Of a DNA stretch of 64,000 bases, positions 17,401-25,305 are shown piece by piece. The translations under genes and the position numbers were made by a program. Every line of letters begins with the position of its first letter. The stretch's first letter is position 1. The stretch is from the NCBI GenBank assembly GCA_963756745.1, contig CAVWOU010000012.1, positions 1 to 64,000 of the forward strand. The letters run 5' to 3'. Source of the DNA: DASPWW01 sp963756745 (lineage in GTDB: Bacteria; Actinomycetota; Thermoleophilia; Solirubrobacterales; 70-9). Under the pieces are notes generated by a model. That model had not been told where the DNA came from. It was given only the letters and a program-made list of their open reading frames with translations, and searched no databases.

Positions 17401-19019
17401 AGCTCGAGGGCGAGCGCCGCGTCGCGCGGGTGAGGGTGGCCGGCGAGGAGCGCTGGATCAGCGCGGAGGACGCGGGCCTGTACCGTGATGCGCTGGGAGT
17501 CCCGCCCCCGTCGGGGCTTCCGGACTCCTTCCTCGAGCCGATCGCGGACGCGATGGTGGTCGTGGCGCGCCGCTATGCCCGCACCCACGGGCCGTTCGTG
17601 ACCGCCCGGCTCGCGGACCGCTACCGCGTCGATCCCGCTCCCGCGCTCCGCGACCTGGAGCGCGCCGGGGAGCTGGTCCGAGGGGAGCTGCTGCCCGGCG
17701 GCACCGAGCGCGAGTGGTGCGATCCCGAGGTGCTGCGTCGCATCCGTCGCGCGAGCCTCGCCCACCTTCGCCGCGAGGTCGAGGCCGCGGATCAGCGCGA
17801 GCTCGCGCGCTTCCTGCCCGGGTGGCAGAACGTCGACGCACACCGACCCGGAGGCGCCGGCCCGGACCGTCTCCGAGAGGCGCTCGTCCCCCTCCAGGGT
17901 GTGGCGCTCACGCCCGAGGTGTGGGAGCGCGACGTGCTCCCGAGACGCCTCGGCGCGTACTCGCCCGCGTGGCTCGACGAGCTGTGCACGGGTGGCGAGC
18001 TCGTGTGGATCGGGGCCGGAGCGCTCGGCCGAAGCGGCGGCCGCGTGGCGCTGTACTTCCGCGAGGACGTCCGTCTCGCCGGGCCGCCTCCGGCCAACGC
18101 CAAGCTCGAGTCGCCGCGCGGGGACGCCCACGACGCGATCCGCGAGCTGCTCGACGCGAGGCCAACCTTCTGGGTGGACCTCGCGTCGGAGCTGGATCTC
18201 GAGACCGAGGAACTCCACGCGGCGCTGTGGGATCTCGCGTGGGCCGGCGAGATCACCAACGACGCCTTCGCGCCGCTGCGCGCGCGGCGTCTCAGCTCGG
18301 TTCAGCGGGCGCATCGCACGAGCGCTCGCCGGTTCGCCCGCCGGCGCGGGGGGGCCGTCCAGGCCGTCCAGGGCCGCTGGTCGCTCACCGCGCCGCTGTT
18401 CGAGGACGCGCCGCCGAGCGGTCCGCGGCTGCGCGCGCAGGCGGAGCTGATGCTCGAGCGCTACGGGATCGTGACCCGGGAGGTGGTCCTCGCGGAGGGC
18501 GTCCCGGGAGGCTTTACGACGCTTTACGGCGAGCTGTCCAACCTCGAGATGCTCGGCACGGCGCGGCGCGGGTACTTCGTCGAGGGCCTCGGAGGCGCGC
18601 AGTTCGCGCTCCCGGGCGCGGTCGAGCGGCTGCGCTCGCTTCCCGACTACGAGGGTCGCTACTTGATCCTGGCGGCGACGGACCCCGCCAACCCATACGG
18701 CGCGGCGCTGGGATGGCCGAAGCGGCCGGGAGGCCGCCGCCCCAGCCGCACCCCTGGCGCGTACGTGCTGCTGCGCGAGGGCGAGCCCCGGATGTTCGTC
18801 GAGCGCGGTGGCAGGGGGGTGCTGCGGCTCGCCGAGCTCGCCGACGAGGAGTTCGCCGAGGCCTTGCAGGTCCTCGCCGAGGCGGCCGCGAACGGGCGGC
18901 TTCCGAGGCTCGCGATCGAGCGGGTCGACGGCGAGCCGGTGATCGGTTCCGGCCTCGAGCCCACGCTGATCGAGGCCGGTTTCTCGCGCCAGCCGCGGCG
19001 GCTGGTGGCCTCCGCTTGA
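14484..19019 (+). CDS. lhr: Lhr family ATP-dependent 3'-5' helicase (large form)
   Basis: A 1511-residue superfamily 2 helicase. Walker A APTGSGKT is at residues 50-57 and the DEIH box at 162-165. VYISPLKALSYDIERNL (Ia), TTPESLYLIL (Ib), LSATQRP (III), VNSRRGAERLAKRLNEL (IV), ATSSLELGIDMG (V) and QRIGRAGHG (VI) are all visible. The Lhr-core winged helix and Lhr-CTD fill the rest. Full-length Lhr of about 1500 residues occurs in actinobacteria and some proteobacteria, moves 3'-5' on single-stranded DNA, unwinds RNA:DNA hybrids and is DNA-damage-linked. The GTG start follows the divergent glycosyltransferase by 58 bp. Confidence 0.94.
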   Translation: MASATEKSSPLAPFSDEVRRWFDASFEAPTPAQERGWPAIASGANTLICAPTGSGKTLAAFLWGIDRLAAEPERLGQGVRLVYISPLKALSYDIERNLRAPLRGIGAEIKVGLRTGDTPQRERQAMRRKPPDILITTPESLYLILTSQAREMLTGVEAVIVDEIHAVAQSKRGAHLALTLERLEELVRRNTDPAAPGREAEDAAGNGNGSVQRIGLSATQRPLERIAQFLVGPRRECEIVDAGRSKELDLEIRVPVEDMTEPDASIEKRRDGGDSGIPEPTDANFDGATNPRSIWPAIYPELLKLVREHTSTIIFVNSRRGAERLAKRLNELANEEETQELPPTEHGGHDSPSGEETLEIARAHHGSLAHEERVIVEELLKSGKLPCIVATSSLELGIDMGAVDLVIQVESPKSVTRGLQRIGRAGHGLGEVSVGRIFPKFRGDLLECAVVTKRMRGGEIEETVIPRNPLDVLAQHLVSMAATDEWEIDDIERLVTSAEPFSELSREQLENVLDMLDGRYPSERFAELRPRLAWNRAQGSVRGRKGARQLAVTNAGTIPDRGLYGVHLPDGRRVGELDEEMVYEARPGQTFLLGATTWRIEEITRDRVIVTPAPGTPGAVPFWRGDGVGRPAELGRAIGAFAREAVSAKPGELAKEFDLDRRAATNLVAYLREQQAATRVVPSDETIVVERFRDEIGDWRLCVLSPWGGRVHAAWGLALAARIRDEHDLEADAIWSDDGIVVHLPDADEPPPSDMILIEPDELEDLVVGELSGSALFGSRFRENAARALLLPRAYPGKRTPLWQQRLKSQSLLEVARDFPRFPLVLETYRECLRDVLDLPALERLLRDLAARRISLVEVETSTASPFASSLLFDYVATYMYEGDTPNAERRAAALALDRELLRELLGQDELRELIDPEALVEVEDSLQHRAELARARDRDALHQILRRVGDLTEDQCEERVAEGYSAGSMLTKLEGERRVARVRVAGEERWISAEDAGLYRDALGVPPPSGLPDSFLEPIADAMVVVARRYARTHGPFVTARLADRYRVDPAPALRDLERAGELVRGELLPGGTEREWCDPEVLRRIRRASLAHLRREVEAADQRELARFLPGWQNVDAHRPGGAGPDRLREALVPLQGVALTPEVWERDVLPRRLGAYSPAWLDELCTGGELVWIGAGALGRSGGRVALYFREDVRLAGPPPANAKLESPRGDAHDAIRELLDARPTFWVDLASELDLETEELHAALWDLAWAGEITNDAFAPLRARRLSSVQRAHRTSARRFARRRGGAVQAVQGRWSLTAPLFEDAPPSGPRLRAQAELMLERYGIVTREVVLAEGVPGGFTTLYGELSNLEMLGTARRGYFVEGLGGAQFALPGAVERLRSLPDYEGRYLILAATDPANPYGAALGWPKRPGGRRPSRTPGAYVLLREGEPRMFVERGGRGVLRLAELADEEFAEALQVLAEAAANGRLPRLAIERVDGEPVIGSGLEPTLIEAGFSRQPRRLVASA

Positions 19020-19109
19020 CTCCACCGTGGCAAGTGGGCGGGAAGCGACCGCGCGCACCGTTCGCGCGTTCCCCGACTCGCCGATGAAGCCGAGGGTCCG
19101 GCCGCCTCG

Positions 19110-19115
19110 TACCCT
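19110..19115 (+). promoter_or_regulatory. Candidate -10 box (TACCCT), leaderless start
   Basis: TACCCT ends 6 nt before the ATG at 19122, in the 102-bp gap after lhr. The gap holds no other feature I can recognise. Confidence 0.35.
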
Positions 19116-19121
19116 CTGAGG

Positions 19122-19874
19122 ATGCCCCTCGAGCCTCCCGCCCTCTCGATCAGGGACCTCACTAAGCGCTACGACGACGGGACGCTGGCGCTCGCGGGCC
19201 TCGATCTCGAGGTGCCCGCGGGCGAGTTCTTCGGCCTGCTCGGCCCCAACGGCGCGGGCAAGACGACGCTCATCAACGCGGTCTGCAACCTGATCCGGGT
19301 AACGGACGGCGAGATCGACGTCTTCGGCCGCCGGGCGTCGAGTCTCGAGGCACGACGCATGGTCGGCCTCGCGGAGCAGGACCCGAACCTCGACCGATTC
19401 CTCAGCGTGCGCGAGGCGCTGCGCTACCACGGCGGCTACTACGGGATCACGCGGGCACGCTCGGTGGAGCGGGCCGAGGAGATGATCGACGTGTTCGACC
19501 TCCGCGCTAAGGCGGACGTACGCGCGCCGAAGCTGTCCGGCGGGATGCGCCGCCGCCTGCTTCTCGCCCGAGCCCTGCTCCACGAGCCACGCCTCGTGAT
19601 TCTCGACGAGCCGACCGCCGGAGTCGACATCGAGCTGCGCAGGGAGCTGTGGCGCTACATCCGAATGCTCCACAGCCGCGGCACGACGATCCTGCTCACG
19701 ACCCACTACCTCGAGGAGGCGGAGGCGCTGTGCGAGGACATCGCGTTGATCGCCGGGGGTGAGATCGTCGCCCGGAGCACGCCGCAGGGGCTGAAGGAGC
19801 AGTTCGGCGCGGCGACGCTCGAGGACGTCTACCTGAAGGCCGTTCATCAGCCGCGAGAGGAGGCGATGGCGTGA
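19122..19874 (+). CDS. ABC transporter ATP-binding protein (ABC-2/DrrA type)
   Basis: A 250-residue nucleotide-binding subunit. Walker A is GPNGAGKTT (about residues 43-51), the Q-loop AEQDPNLD, the signature LSGGMRRRL, Walker B LVILDEPTAGVD, and the switch His is in TTHYLEEAE. This is the DrrA/NodI/CcmA group that powers export of drugs, lipids or polysaccharides. It overlaps the permease gene by 4 bp (GTGA), so the two form one exporter. Confidence 0.92.
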   Translation: MPLEPPALSIRDLTKRYDDGTLALAGLDLEVPAGEFFGLLGPNGAGKTTLINAVCNLIRVTDGEIDVFGRRASSLEARRMVGLAEQDPNLDRFLSVREALRYHGGYYGITRARSVERAEEMIDVFDLRAKADVRAPKLSGGMRRRLLLARALLHEPRLVILDEPTAGVDIELRRELWRYIRMLHSRGTTILLTTHYLEEAEALCEDIALIAGGEIVARSTPQGLKEQFGAATLEDVYLKAVHQPREEAMA

Positions 19875-20680
19875 ACGCCCCCGAGTCCTCGATCCCGGCC
19901 GCCGACCCCGCCCGCCCCGAGCCGTGGCGCGGCCTCGCGTGGCTCTCGGCGCGCGAGTGCCTGCGCGTCTCGAAGCTCTGGACCCAGACGATGCTCGCCC
20001 CGGTGGTCTCGTCGCTGCTCTTCATCCTCGTCTTCGGGCTCTCGCTCGGGACCAGGATCCGCGAGGTGTCGGGGTTCGAGTACGACGTCTTCATCGTCCC
20101 CGGCCTGATCGCGATGGCGATGGCGCAGGCGGCGTACTCGAACAACTCCAGCTCGATCTTCCAGGCACGCAGCGACCGCTACATCGACGACGTGCTCGCC
20201 GCTCCGATGCGCCCGTGGCAGATGAACCTCGGCCTGACGATCGGGGGCGCGTTCCGCGCCGTGCTGATCGGCATCACGCTCGCGGCGCTCGCGATCCCGC
20301 TCACCGGGGCGCCGGTGGAGCGGCCCCTCGCCCTCGCCGCAGCGGCGCTGCTTGTGGTCGCGCTGTTCGGTGCGCTGGGCGTCGTGGTGGGAATCTACGC
20401 CGAGACCTTCGACCACCACACGTTCATCAACAACATCGTGATCCTTCCGTTGACCTTTGTAGGCGGCGTCTTCTACTCGGTCGAGGTGCTGCCGTCGCCG
20501 TGGGAGGAGTTCTCGCACGCGAACCCCCTCTTCTACGTCGTCAACACGGTGCGATACGGGTTCCTCGGCTCGAGCGACGTGAGCGTGTGGCTCTCATTCG
20601 CGGTCACTGCGGCGATCGCCGCTGTCGTCGTCGCCTGGTCGCAGTACCTGTTCACGACGGGGAGGCGCCTGAAGCCGTAG
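19871..20680 (+). CDS. ABC-2 type transporter permease
   Basis: A 269-residue integral membrane protein with about six predicted membrane spans, for example LAPVVSSLLFILVFGLSL, FIVPGLIAMAMAQAA, LALAAAALLVVALFGALGVVVG and FAVTAAIAAVVVAW. The ABC-2 signature region NIVILPLTFVGGVFYSVEVLP precedes the last helix. It is coupled to the ATPase by a 4-bp overlap. The substrate is unknown; YadH/DrrB-type pairs export hydrophobic compounds. Confidence 0.9.
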   Translation: MNAPESSIPAADPARPEPWRGLAWLSARECLRVSKLWTQTMLAPVVSSLLFILVFGLSLGTRIREVSGFEYDVFIVPGLIAMAMAQAAYSNNSSSIFQARSDRYIDDVLAAPMRPWQMNLGLTIGGAFRAVLIGITLAALAIPLTGAPVERPLALAAAALLVVALFGALGVVVGIYAETFDHHTFINNIVILPLTFVGGVFYSVEVLPSPWEEFSHANPLFYVVNTVRYGFLGSSDVSVWLSFAVTAAIAAVVVAWSQYLFTTGRRLKP

Positions 20681-20707
20681 TCGCATCTCCAGGGGGATAA
20701 TCGGAGG

Positions 20708-21400
20708 ATGGAGGAGGATCGGGAGGCCAACGTCGCGCTGCTGCAACGGGTTCCGCTGTTCTCCGAGCTCTCGCGCGAGGACCTCGAGCAGATCTCCCGG
20801 GTAGCGGTCGCCCGCAACTACCCGCGCGGGGTGCGGGTGTTCCACGAGGGGGATCGGAGCGACGCCTGTTACATCGTCCGCTCCGGCGACCTGCGGGTGA
20901 CGCGCGAGCACCCCGACGGGCGGGCGATCGCGCTCGCGACCCTCGGCCCCGGCGACATCTTCGGCGAGCTCGCGATGCTCGACGGCGAGGCGCGATCGGC
21001 GAGCGTCGAGGCGCTCAGCCCGTGTGAGCTACTCGCTCTGCCCGCCGGCGACGTCAGGCGGATGCTCCAGTCGAGCTCCCAGATCACCGTCAAGCTCGTT
21101 GTGGCGCTCACCCGGCGCCTGCGCGAAGCCAACGAGCGGATCGCGCGGCAGTCCTTCCAGACCGTCCCGAGCAGGGTCGCGGGCGTTCTGTCGCAGCTGA
21201 TCGCGGAGGAAACCCCGCTCGAGAGCCGGGACGGGATCACGATCCGGATGACGCAGGCCGACCTCGCGCAGCTCGCGGGGACGTCGCGGGAGAGCGTGAG
21301 CCGGTTCCTTGCGGTGTTGGAGCGGGCCGGCGTCGTCCACGTTGGACGCGGGCGGGTCACCGTGCTCGAGCCGCGCCGCCTGCGCGCCTACATCTTCTGA
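20708..21400 (+). CDS. Crp/Fnr family transcriptional regulator
   Basis: A 230-residue regulator. The N-terminal cyclic-nucleotide-binding barrel has VFHEGDRSDACYIVRSGDLRV and the phosphate-binding cassette FGELAMLDGEARSASVEA. Its Glu and Arg-Ser match cAMP-binding members, so a nucleotide effector is plausible. A long dimerization helix leads to the Crp helix-turn-helix (MTQADLAQLAGTSRESVSRFL). A GATAAT box ends 6 nt before the ATG, consistent with a leaderless message. Its targets are not evident from the neighbourhood. Confidence 0.9.
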   Translation: MEEDREANVALLQRVPLFSELSREDLEQISRVAVARNYPRGVRVFHEGDRSDACYIVRSGDLRVTREHPDGRAIALATLGPGDIFGELAMLDGEARSASVEALSPCELLALPAGDVRRMLQSSSQITVKLVVALTRRLREANERIARQSFQTVPSRVAGVLSQLIAEETPLESRDGITIRMTQADLAQLAGTSRESVSRFLAVLERAGVVHVGRGRVTVLEPRRLRAYIF

Positions 21401-21403
21401 CCC

Positions 21404-22105
21404 TTGGCGCGGGATCCCGATTTCGCCAAGCAGCGCGCGGCGATGGTCGAGCGCCAACTTCGCCGGCGCGGGATCGGAGACGAGGGGGTGCTCGAGGCGA
21501 TGGCCGCCGTGCCCCGGGAGCGATTCGTGCCGCAGTCCGAGCGGCGCCGGAGCTACAACGACTCCGCGCTTCCCATCGGGTACGGCCAGACGATCTCCCA
21601 GCCGTGGATCGTCGCCGCGATCTGCGAGGCGCTCGCTCTCGAGGGAGACGAGCGAGTGCTCGAGATCGGCACCGGCTCGGGGTATTCGGCATGCGTCCTC
21701 TCCCGGCTCGCGCGTGAGGTGGTAACGATCGAGCGCATCCCTGAGCTCGCCGCCGAGGCCCGCGCAGTGCTCGCCGAGCTCGGGGTCACGAACGTGGAGG
21801 TCGTGGTCGGCGACGGCAGCGCTGGCCTTCCGGAACGCCCTCCGTGCGAGGGGATCGCGGTGCACGCGACGGCGCCGGGCGCACCGGAGAGTCTGCTCGA
21901 GCAGCTCTCCGTCGGCGGGAGACTCGTCGTCCCGATCGCCTCCGACGGGGCCGACATCCTGACCGTGTTCATGCGCGTCTCCGAGGAGGTCGACCCGAGG
22001 ACCGGGAGCGGGCTGGAGCGGCGAAACCTCGGGCCGGTCCGGTTCGTGCCCCTGATCGGCCGAGAGGGGTTCGGGGAGGGACGCGACGGCGGTTGGCTTC
22101 TATGA
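21404..22105 (+). CDS. Protein-L-isoaspartate O-methyltransferase family protein
   Basis: A 233-residue SAM-dependent methyltransferase that repairs isoaspartyl damage in proteins. SAM motif I is VLEIGTGSGYSACVLS, and the PCMT-specific segment IGYGQTISQPWIVA and VPRERFVP are present. The TTG at 21404 gives the longest form; ATG at 21443 begins at the conserved MVERQLRRRG. It starts 3 bp after the Crp gene, so the two may share a transcript. A second homologue is at 47374-48081. Confidence 0.88.
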   Translation: MARDPDFAKQRAAMVERQLRRRGIGDEGVLEAMAAVPRERFVPQSERRRSYNDSALPIGYGQTISQPWIVAAICEALALEGDERVLEIGTGSGYSACVLSRLAREVVTIERIPELAAEARAVLAELGVTNVEVVVGDGSAGLPERPPCEGIAVHATAPGAPESLLEQLSVGGRLVVPIASDGADILTVFMRVSEEVDPRTGSGLERRNLGPVRFVPLIGREGFGEGRDGGWLL

Positions 22106-22135
22106 GCGACTCGGCCATCCCGTGCGGCTGGCGGC

Positions 22136-22165
22136 TTGTTGCACGAGCCGCTATCCGGTTAGGCT
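22136..22165 (+). promoter_or_regulatory. Promoter for the ASCH gene (TTGTTG-N18-TAGGCT)
   Basis: A -35-like TTGTTG (22136-22141) and -10-like TAGGCT (22160-22165) are separated by 18 nt. Transcription would start within a few bases of the ATG at 22175, giving a leaderless or very short leader. Confidence 0.5.
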
Positions 22166-22174
22166 CGTATCGCA

Positions 22175-22579
22175 ATGCACGGCGGAATCTTCGTGCTGAA
22201 CTTCTATTCGCCGGTCTTCGTCGACCAGCTCAAGCGTGGCCGCAAGACCGCGACGATCCGGCTCGGCGACAAGTCGAACAAGTACACGCGCGGACAGATG
22301 GTGTGGATCACGGTCGGATACCGTCACTCCTCGCGTCAGAAGATCTTCTCGGCCGTGATCGACGACGTCGAGGTGAAGCGGGTCAGCGAGCTGTCGCCGC
22401 GGGACATCGAGCATGACAATCCCGAGTTCCGCCGCCTCGACGAGACCGTTCACTTCCTGGAGCAGATCTACGGTCGCAAGATCGCTCCCGAGGACAGCGT
22501 CACTGTGATCCGGTTCTCGCGCATCATCGAGCCTCCCGGGCCTGGATTTGGCAACGGCGAGCCGCCCTCCCCCAACTAA
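22175..22579 (+). CDS. ASCH domain protein
   Basis: A 134-residue small protein with an ASCH/PUA-like beta-barrel: FYSPVFVDQLKRGRKTATIRL carries the conserved GRKT-like turn, followed by GQMVWITVGYR and FSAVIDDVEVKRVSELS. ASCH proteins bind RNA or modified nucleosides; some are amidohydrolases on acetylated cytidine. No enzymatic residues can be assigned with confidence. The C-terminal tail is Pro/Gly rich. Confidence 0.8.
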   Translation: MHGGIFVLNFYSPVFVDQLKRGRKTATIRLGDKSNKYTRGQMVWITVGYRHSSRQKIFSAVIDDVEVKRVSELSPRDIEHDNPEFRRLDETVHFLEQIYGRKIAPEDSVTVIRFSRIIEPPGPGFGNGEPPSPN

Positions 22580-22612
22580 TCCGAGCTGGACCGCGACCCG
22601 TAGGACAGAGCG

Positions 22613-23116
22613 ATGAGTGAGTACCGGTTCCTGACCACCTGGTGCCTGGGAGCCGGCATCGATCCCGTGTGGGAGGCGATCTACGACTCCAAGCGGTGGC
22701 CGGAATGGTGGCGGGGCGTCGAGCGCGTGGTCGAGCTTCAGCCGGCCGGTGACAACGGAACGGGCCAGGTTGCTCGGTACACGTGGAAGAGCAAGCTTCC
22801 CTACGAGCTCGAGTTCGAAATGCGCACGACCCGCATCGAGCGGCCGCACGCGCTCGAGGGGGAGGCGTCGGGCGAGCTCGAGGGAACGGGGCGGTGGCGG
22901 CTGTTCGAGAGCGACGGGTCGACGGCGGTCCTGTACGAGTGGACCGTCCGCACCACGCGCCCGTGGATGAACCTCCTCGCCCCGGTCGCGCGACCGATCT
23001 TCGCCTGGAACCACGATTACGTGATGCGCAGTGGCGGCGAGGGGCTCTCGCGGCTGCTCGGCGCCCCGCTGCTGACCTCGGGCGGCGGTGTGGTGCACCG
23101 GACGCGATCTGGCTAA
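22613..23116 (+). CDS. SRPBCC (START-like) family protein
   Basis: A 167-residue protein of the polyketide cyclase/dehydrase START-like fold. The N-terminal segment DPVWEAIYDSKRWPEWWRGV is characteristic, and a beta-rich middle (TGQVARYTWKSKLPYELEFE) leads to a long C-terminal helix. The family binds hydrophobic ligands; the ligand here is unknown. It ends just upstream of the groESL control region. Confidence 0.82.
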   Translation: MSEYRFLTTWCLGAGIDPVWEAIYDSKRWPEWWRGVERVVELQPAGDNGTGQVARYTWKSKLPYELEFEMRTTRIERPHALEGEASGELEGTGRWRLFESDGSTAVLYEWTVRTTRPWMNLLAPVARPIFAWNHDYVMRSGGEGLSRLLGAPLLTSGGGVVHRTRSG

Positions 23117-23132
23117 ACTACGCAACCGGTCC

Positions 23133-23157
23133 TGGCACTCTCACACCTAGAGTGCCA
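23133..23157 (+). promoter_or_regulatory. CIRCE element (HrcA operator) upstream of groESL
   Basis: TGGCACTC and GAGTGCCA are perfect 8-bp arms around a 9-nt spacer, matching the CIRCE consensus TTAGCACTC-N9-GAGTGCTAA except at the outer arm bases. HrcA binds such sites and represses chaperonin genes until heat stress. hrcA itself is not in this window. Confidence 0.88.
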
Positions 23158-23252
23158 AAACCAAAACCGAAAGTACATCCCAGCACTCACCCCGCCGTGA
23201 CCGACGTCAGTCGTCGCCTGCGGCGGGCAAGGAACTTCGACGGAGGTAATCG

Positions 23253-23543
23253 ATGAAGCTGAAGCCCCTTGGCGATCGGGTGATCGTCCAGGCAACGGAG
23301 GAGGAGGAGACCACCGCCAGCGGGATCGTCCTCCCGGACACCGCGAAGGAGAAGCCCCAGAAGGGCAAGGTCGTGGCGGCCGGCGAGGGCAAGTGGGACG
23401 AAGAAGGAGAGAAGCGGATCCCGCTCGACGTCGGCGAGGGTGACGAGATCCTGTACAGCAAGTACGGGGGCACCGAGATCACGGTCGACGGCGAGGACCT
23501 GCTCGTTTTGCGCGAGTCAGACGTCCTGGCCAAGGTCGAGTGA
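23253..23543 (+). CDS. groES: Co-chaperonin GroES
   Basis: A 96-residue 10-kDa chaperonin that caps GroEL. KPLGDRVIVQATEEEETTAS, the mobile-loop region SGIVLPDTAKEKPQKG, and YSKYGGTEITVDGEDLLVL are canonical. A clear ribosome-binding site GGAGG lies 7 nt before the ATG. It follows the CIRCE site by about 95 bp and precedes groEL by 43 bp. Confidence 0.97.
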   Translation: MKLKPLGDRVIVQATEEEETTASGIVLPDTAKEKPQKGKVVAAGEGKWDEEGEKRIPLDVGEGDEILYSKYGGTEITVDGEDLLVLRESDVLAKVE

Positions 23544-23586
23544 CACCTCTACCCAACGGAATTAGACACAGGAGGCAAGAACACAC

Positions 23587-25221
23587 ATGGCTCACAAGGA
23601 GCTGAAGTACAACGAGGAGGCGCGCGGCGCCCTTCAGTCGGGCGTCGACGCCGTGGCCAACGCGGTCAAGGTGACGCTCGGGCCGAAGGGTCGCTACGTC
23701 GTCCTCGACAAGAAGTTCGGCGCGCCCACGATCACGAACGACGGCGTCACGATCGCCCGTGAGATCGACATCGAGGACGTGTTCGAGAACCAGGGTGCCC
23801 AGCTCGTGCGCGAGGTCGCGACCGCGACCAACGATGTCGCGGGCGACGGCACCACGACGGCGACGCTGCTCGCCCAGACGATGGTTCGCAGCGGGCTCAG
23901 GAATGTCGCCGCGGGCGCCAACCCGCTCGGGTTGCGCCGCGGGATCGAGGCCGCGGTCGATCAGGTGGTCGAGAACCTGCGCGACAAGCAGTCGAAGGAG
24001 ATCGCCGGCAAGGACCAGATCGCGCGCGTCGCCGCCATCTCGGCGGCCGACGACGAGATCGGCAACGTGATCGCGGACGCGATCGAGAAGGTCGGCAAGG
24101 ACGGCGTCGTGAACGTCGAGGAGGGCCAGACCTTCGGCATGGAGCTCGAGTTCACGGAGGGGATGCAGTTCGACAAGGGCTACATCTCCCCGTACATGAT
24201 CACCGACCAGGACCGCATGGAGGCAGTGCTCGAGGAGCCGTACATCCTGATCGCGAACCAGAAGATCGGCTCGGTGCGCGACATGCTCCCGATCCTCGAG
24301 CAGGTGATGCAGGGCGGGAAGCCGCTAGTGATCATCGCCGAGGACGTCGAGGGCGAGAGCCTCGCAACGCTGGTCGTCAACAAGCTCCGCGGCACGTTCA
24401 CCGGCGTCGCGGTGAAGGCGCCCGGCTTCGGTGACCGCCGCAAGCGGATGCTCGAGGACATCGGCATCCTCACCGACGGCGAGGTGATCACCGAGGAGAT
24501 GGGGCTGAAGCTCGAGAACACCCAGCTCAACCAGCTCGGCAAGGCGCGCCGCGTCGTGGTCACCAAGGACACGACGACGATCATCGACGGTGCCGGCGAG
24601 AAGAAGCAGATCGAGGGCCGGATCAACCAGATCCGCCAGGAGATCGAGACGACCGACTCCGATTTCGATCGCGAGAAGCTCCAGGAGCGGCTCGCGAAGC
24701 TGGCCGGCGGCGTCGCCGTCGTCAAGGTCGGCGCCGCGACCGAGACGGAGTTGAAGGAGAAGAAACACCGCGTCGAGGACGCGCTGCAGGCCACACGCGC
24801 GGCCCTCGAGGAGGGCATCGTGCCCGGTGGCGGCGTGGCGCTGCTGAACGCCCAGGACGCGATCGACCCGAAGAGCCTCGAGGCCGACCAGGCAACCGGA
24901 GCCGAGATCGTGCGCCGGGCGCTGGAGGAGCCGCTCCGTCAGATCGCCGAGAACTCGGGGTTCGAGGGCTCGGTGGCGGTGGAGAAGATCCGTGGGATGA
25001 AGCCCGGCGAGGGCCTCAACGCGGAGACAGGCGAGTACGGCGACCTGGTCGCCGACGGCGTGATCGACCCGACGATGGTCACCCGCTCGGCGCTCCAGAA
25101 CGCCGCCTCGATCGCGAAGAACATCCTCACCACCGAGGCGATCGTCGCCGAGCCGCCCGAGAAGGAGCCCGCCGGAATGCCCGGCGGCGGCGGCATGCCC
25201 GACATGGGCGGGATGATGTAG
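23587..25221 (+). CDS. groL: Chaperonin GroEL
   Basis: A 544-residue 60-kDa chaperonin. VTLGPKGRYVVLDKKFG, the ATPase segment GDGTTTATLLAQTMVRSG, and ALEEGIVPGGGVALLNA are hallmarks. The C-terminus is a GGM-type tail (GGGGMPDMGGMM), not the His-rich tail of some actinobacterial GroEL1 copies, so this looks like the main housekeeping folding chaperonin. The site AGGAGG precedes the ATG. A strong hairpin follows the gene. Confidence 0.97.
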   Translation: MAHKELKYNEEARGALQSGVDAVANAVKVTLGPKGRYVVLDKKFGAPTITNDGVTIAREIDIEDVFENQGAQLVREVATATNDVAGDGTTTATLLAQTMVRSGLRNVAAGANPLGLRRGIEAAVDQVVENLRDKQSKEIAGKDQIARVAAISAADDEIGNVIADAIEKVGKDGVVNVEEGQTFGMELEFTEGMQFDKGYISPYMITDQDRMEAVLEEPYILIANQKIGSVRDMLPILEQVMQGGKPLVIIAEDVEGESLATLVVNKLRGTFTGVAVKAPGFGDRRKRMLEDIGILTDGEVITEEMGLKLENTQLNQLGKARRVVVTKDTTTIIDGAGEKKQIEGRINQIRQEIETTDSDFDREKLQERLAKLAGGVAVVKVGAATETELKEKKHRVEDALQATRAALEEGIVPGGGVALLNAQDAIDPKSLEADQATGAEIVRRALEEPLRQIAENSGFEGSVAVEKIRGMKPGEGLNAETGEYGDLVADGVIDPTMVTRSALQNAASIAKNILTTEAIVAEPPEKEPAGMPGGGGMPDMGGMM

Positions 25222-25245
25222 ACGGCGCCACGAGCGCGGTCGTTT

Positions 25246-25273
25246 GAAGGGCCCGGCTTCGGCCGGGCCCTTC
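25246..25273 (+). terminator. Rho-independent-type terminator after groEL
   Basis: A perfect 12-bp stem (GAAGGGCCCGGC / GCCGGGCCCTTC) closes a TTCG tetraloop, 24 bp after the groEL stop. The T-rich tail is weak (TTCTG), typical of GC-rich actinobacterial terminators. Confidence 0.8.
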
Positions 25274-25305
25274 TGCGCTCGTGGCCGCGCCCCGGCGAAC
25301 CGGGC

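Noticed and set aside
16998..19847. 949-codon open frame on the minus strand opposite lhr and the ABC ATPase
   Set aside because: High GC content creates long antisense frames. The product is low-complexity Arg/Ala/Leu/Glu with no domain, while the plus strand encodes a complete helicase.
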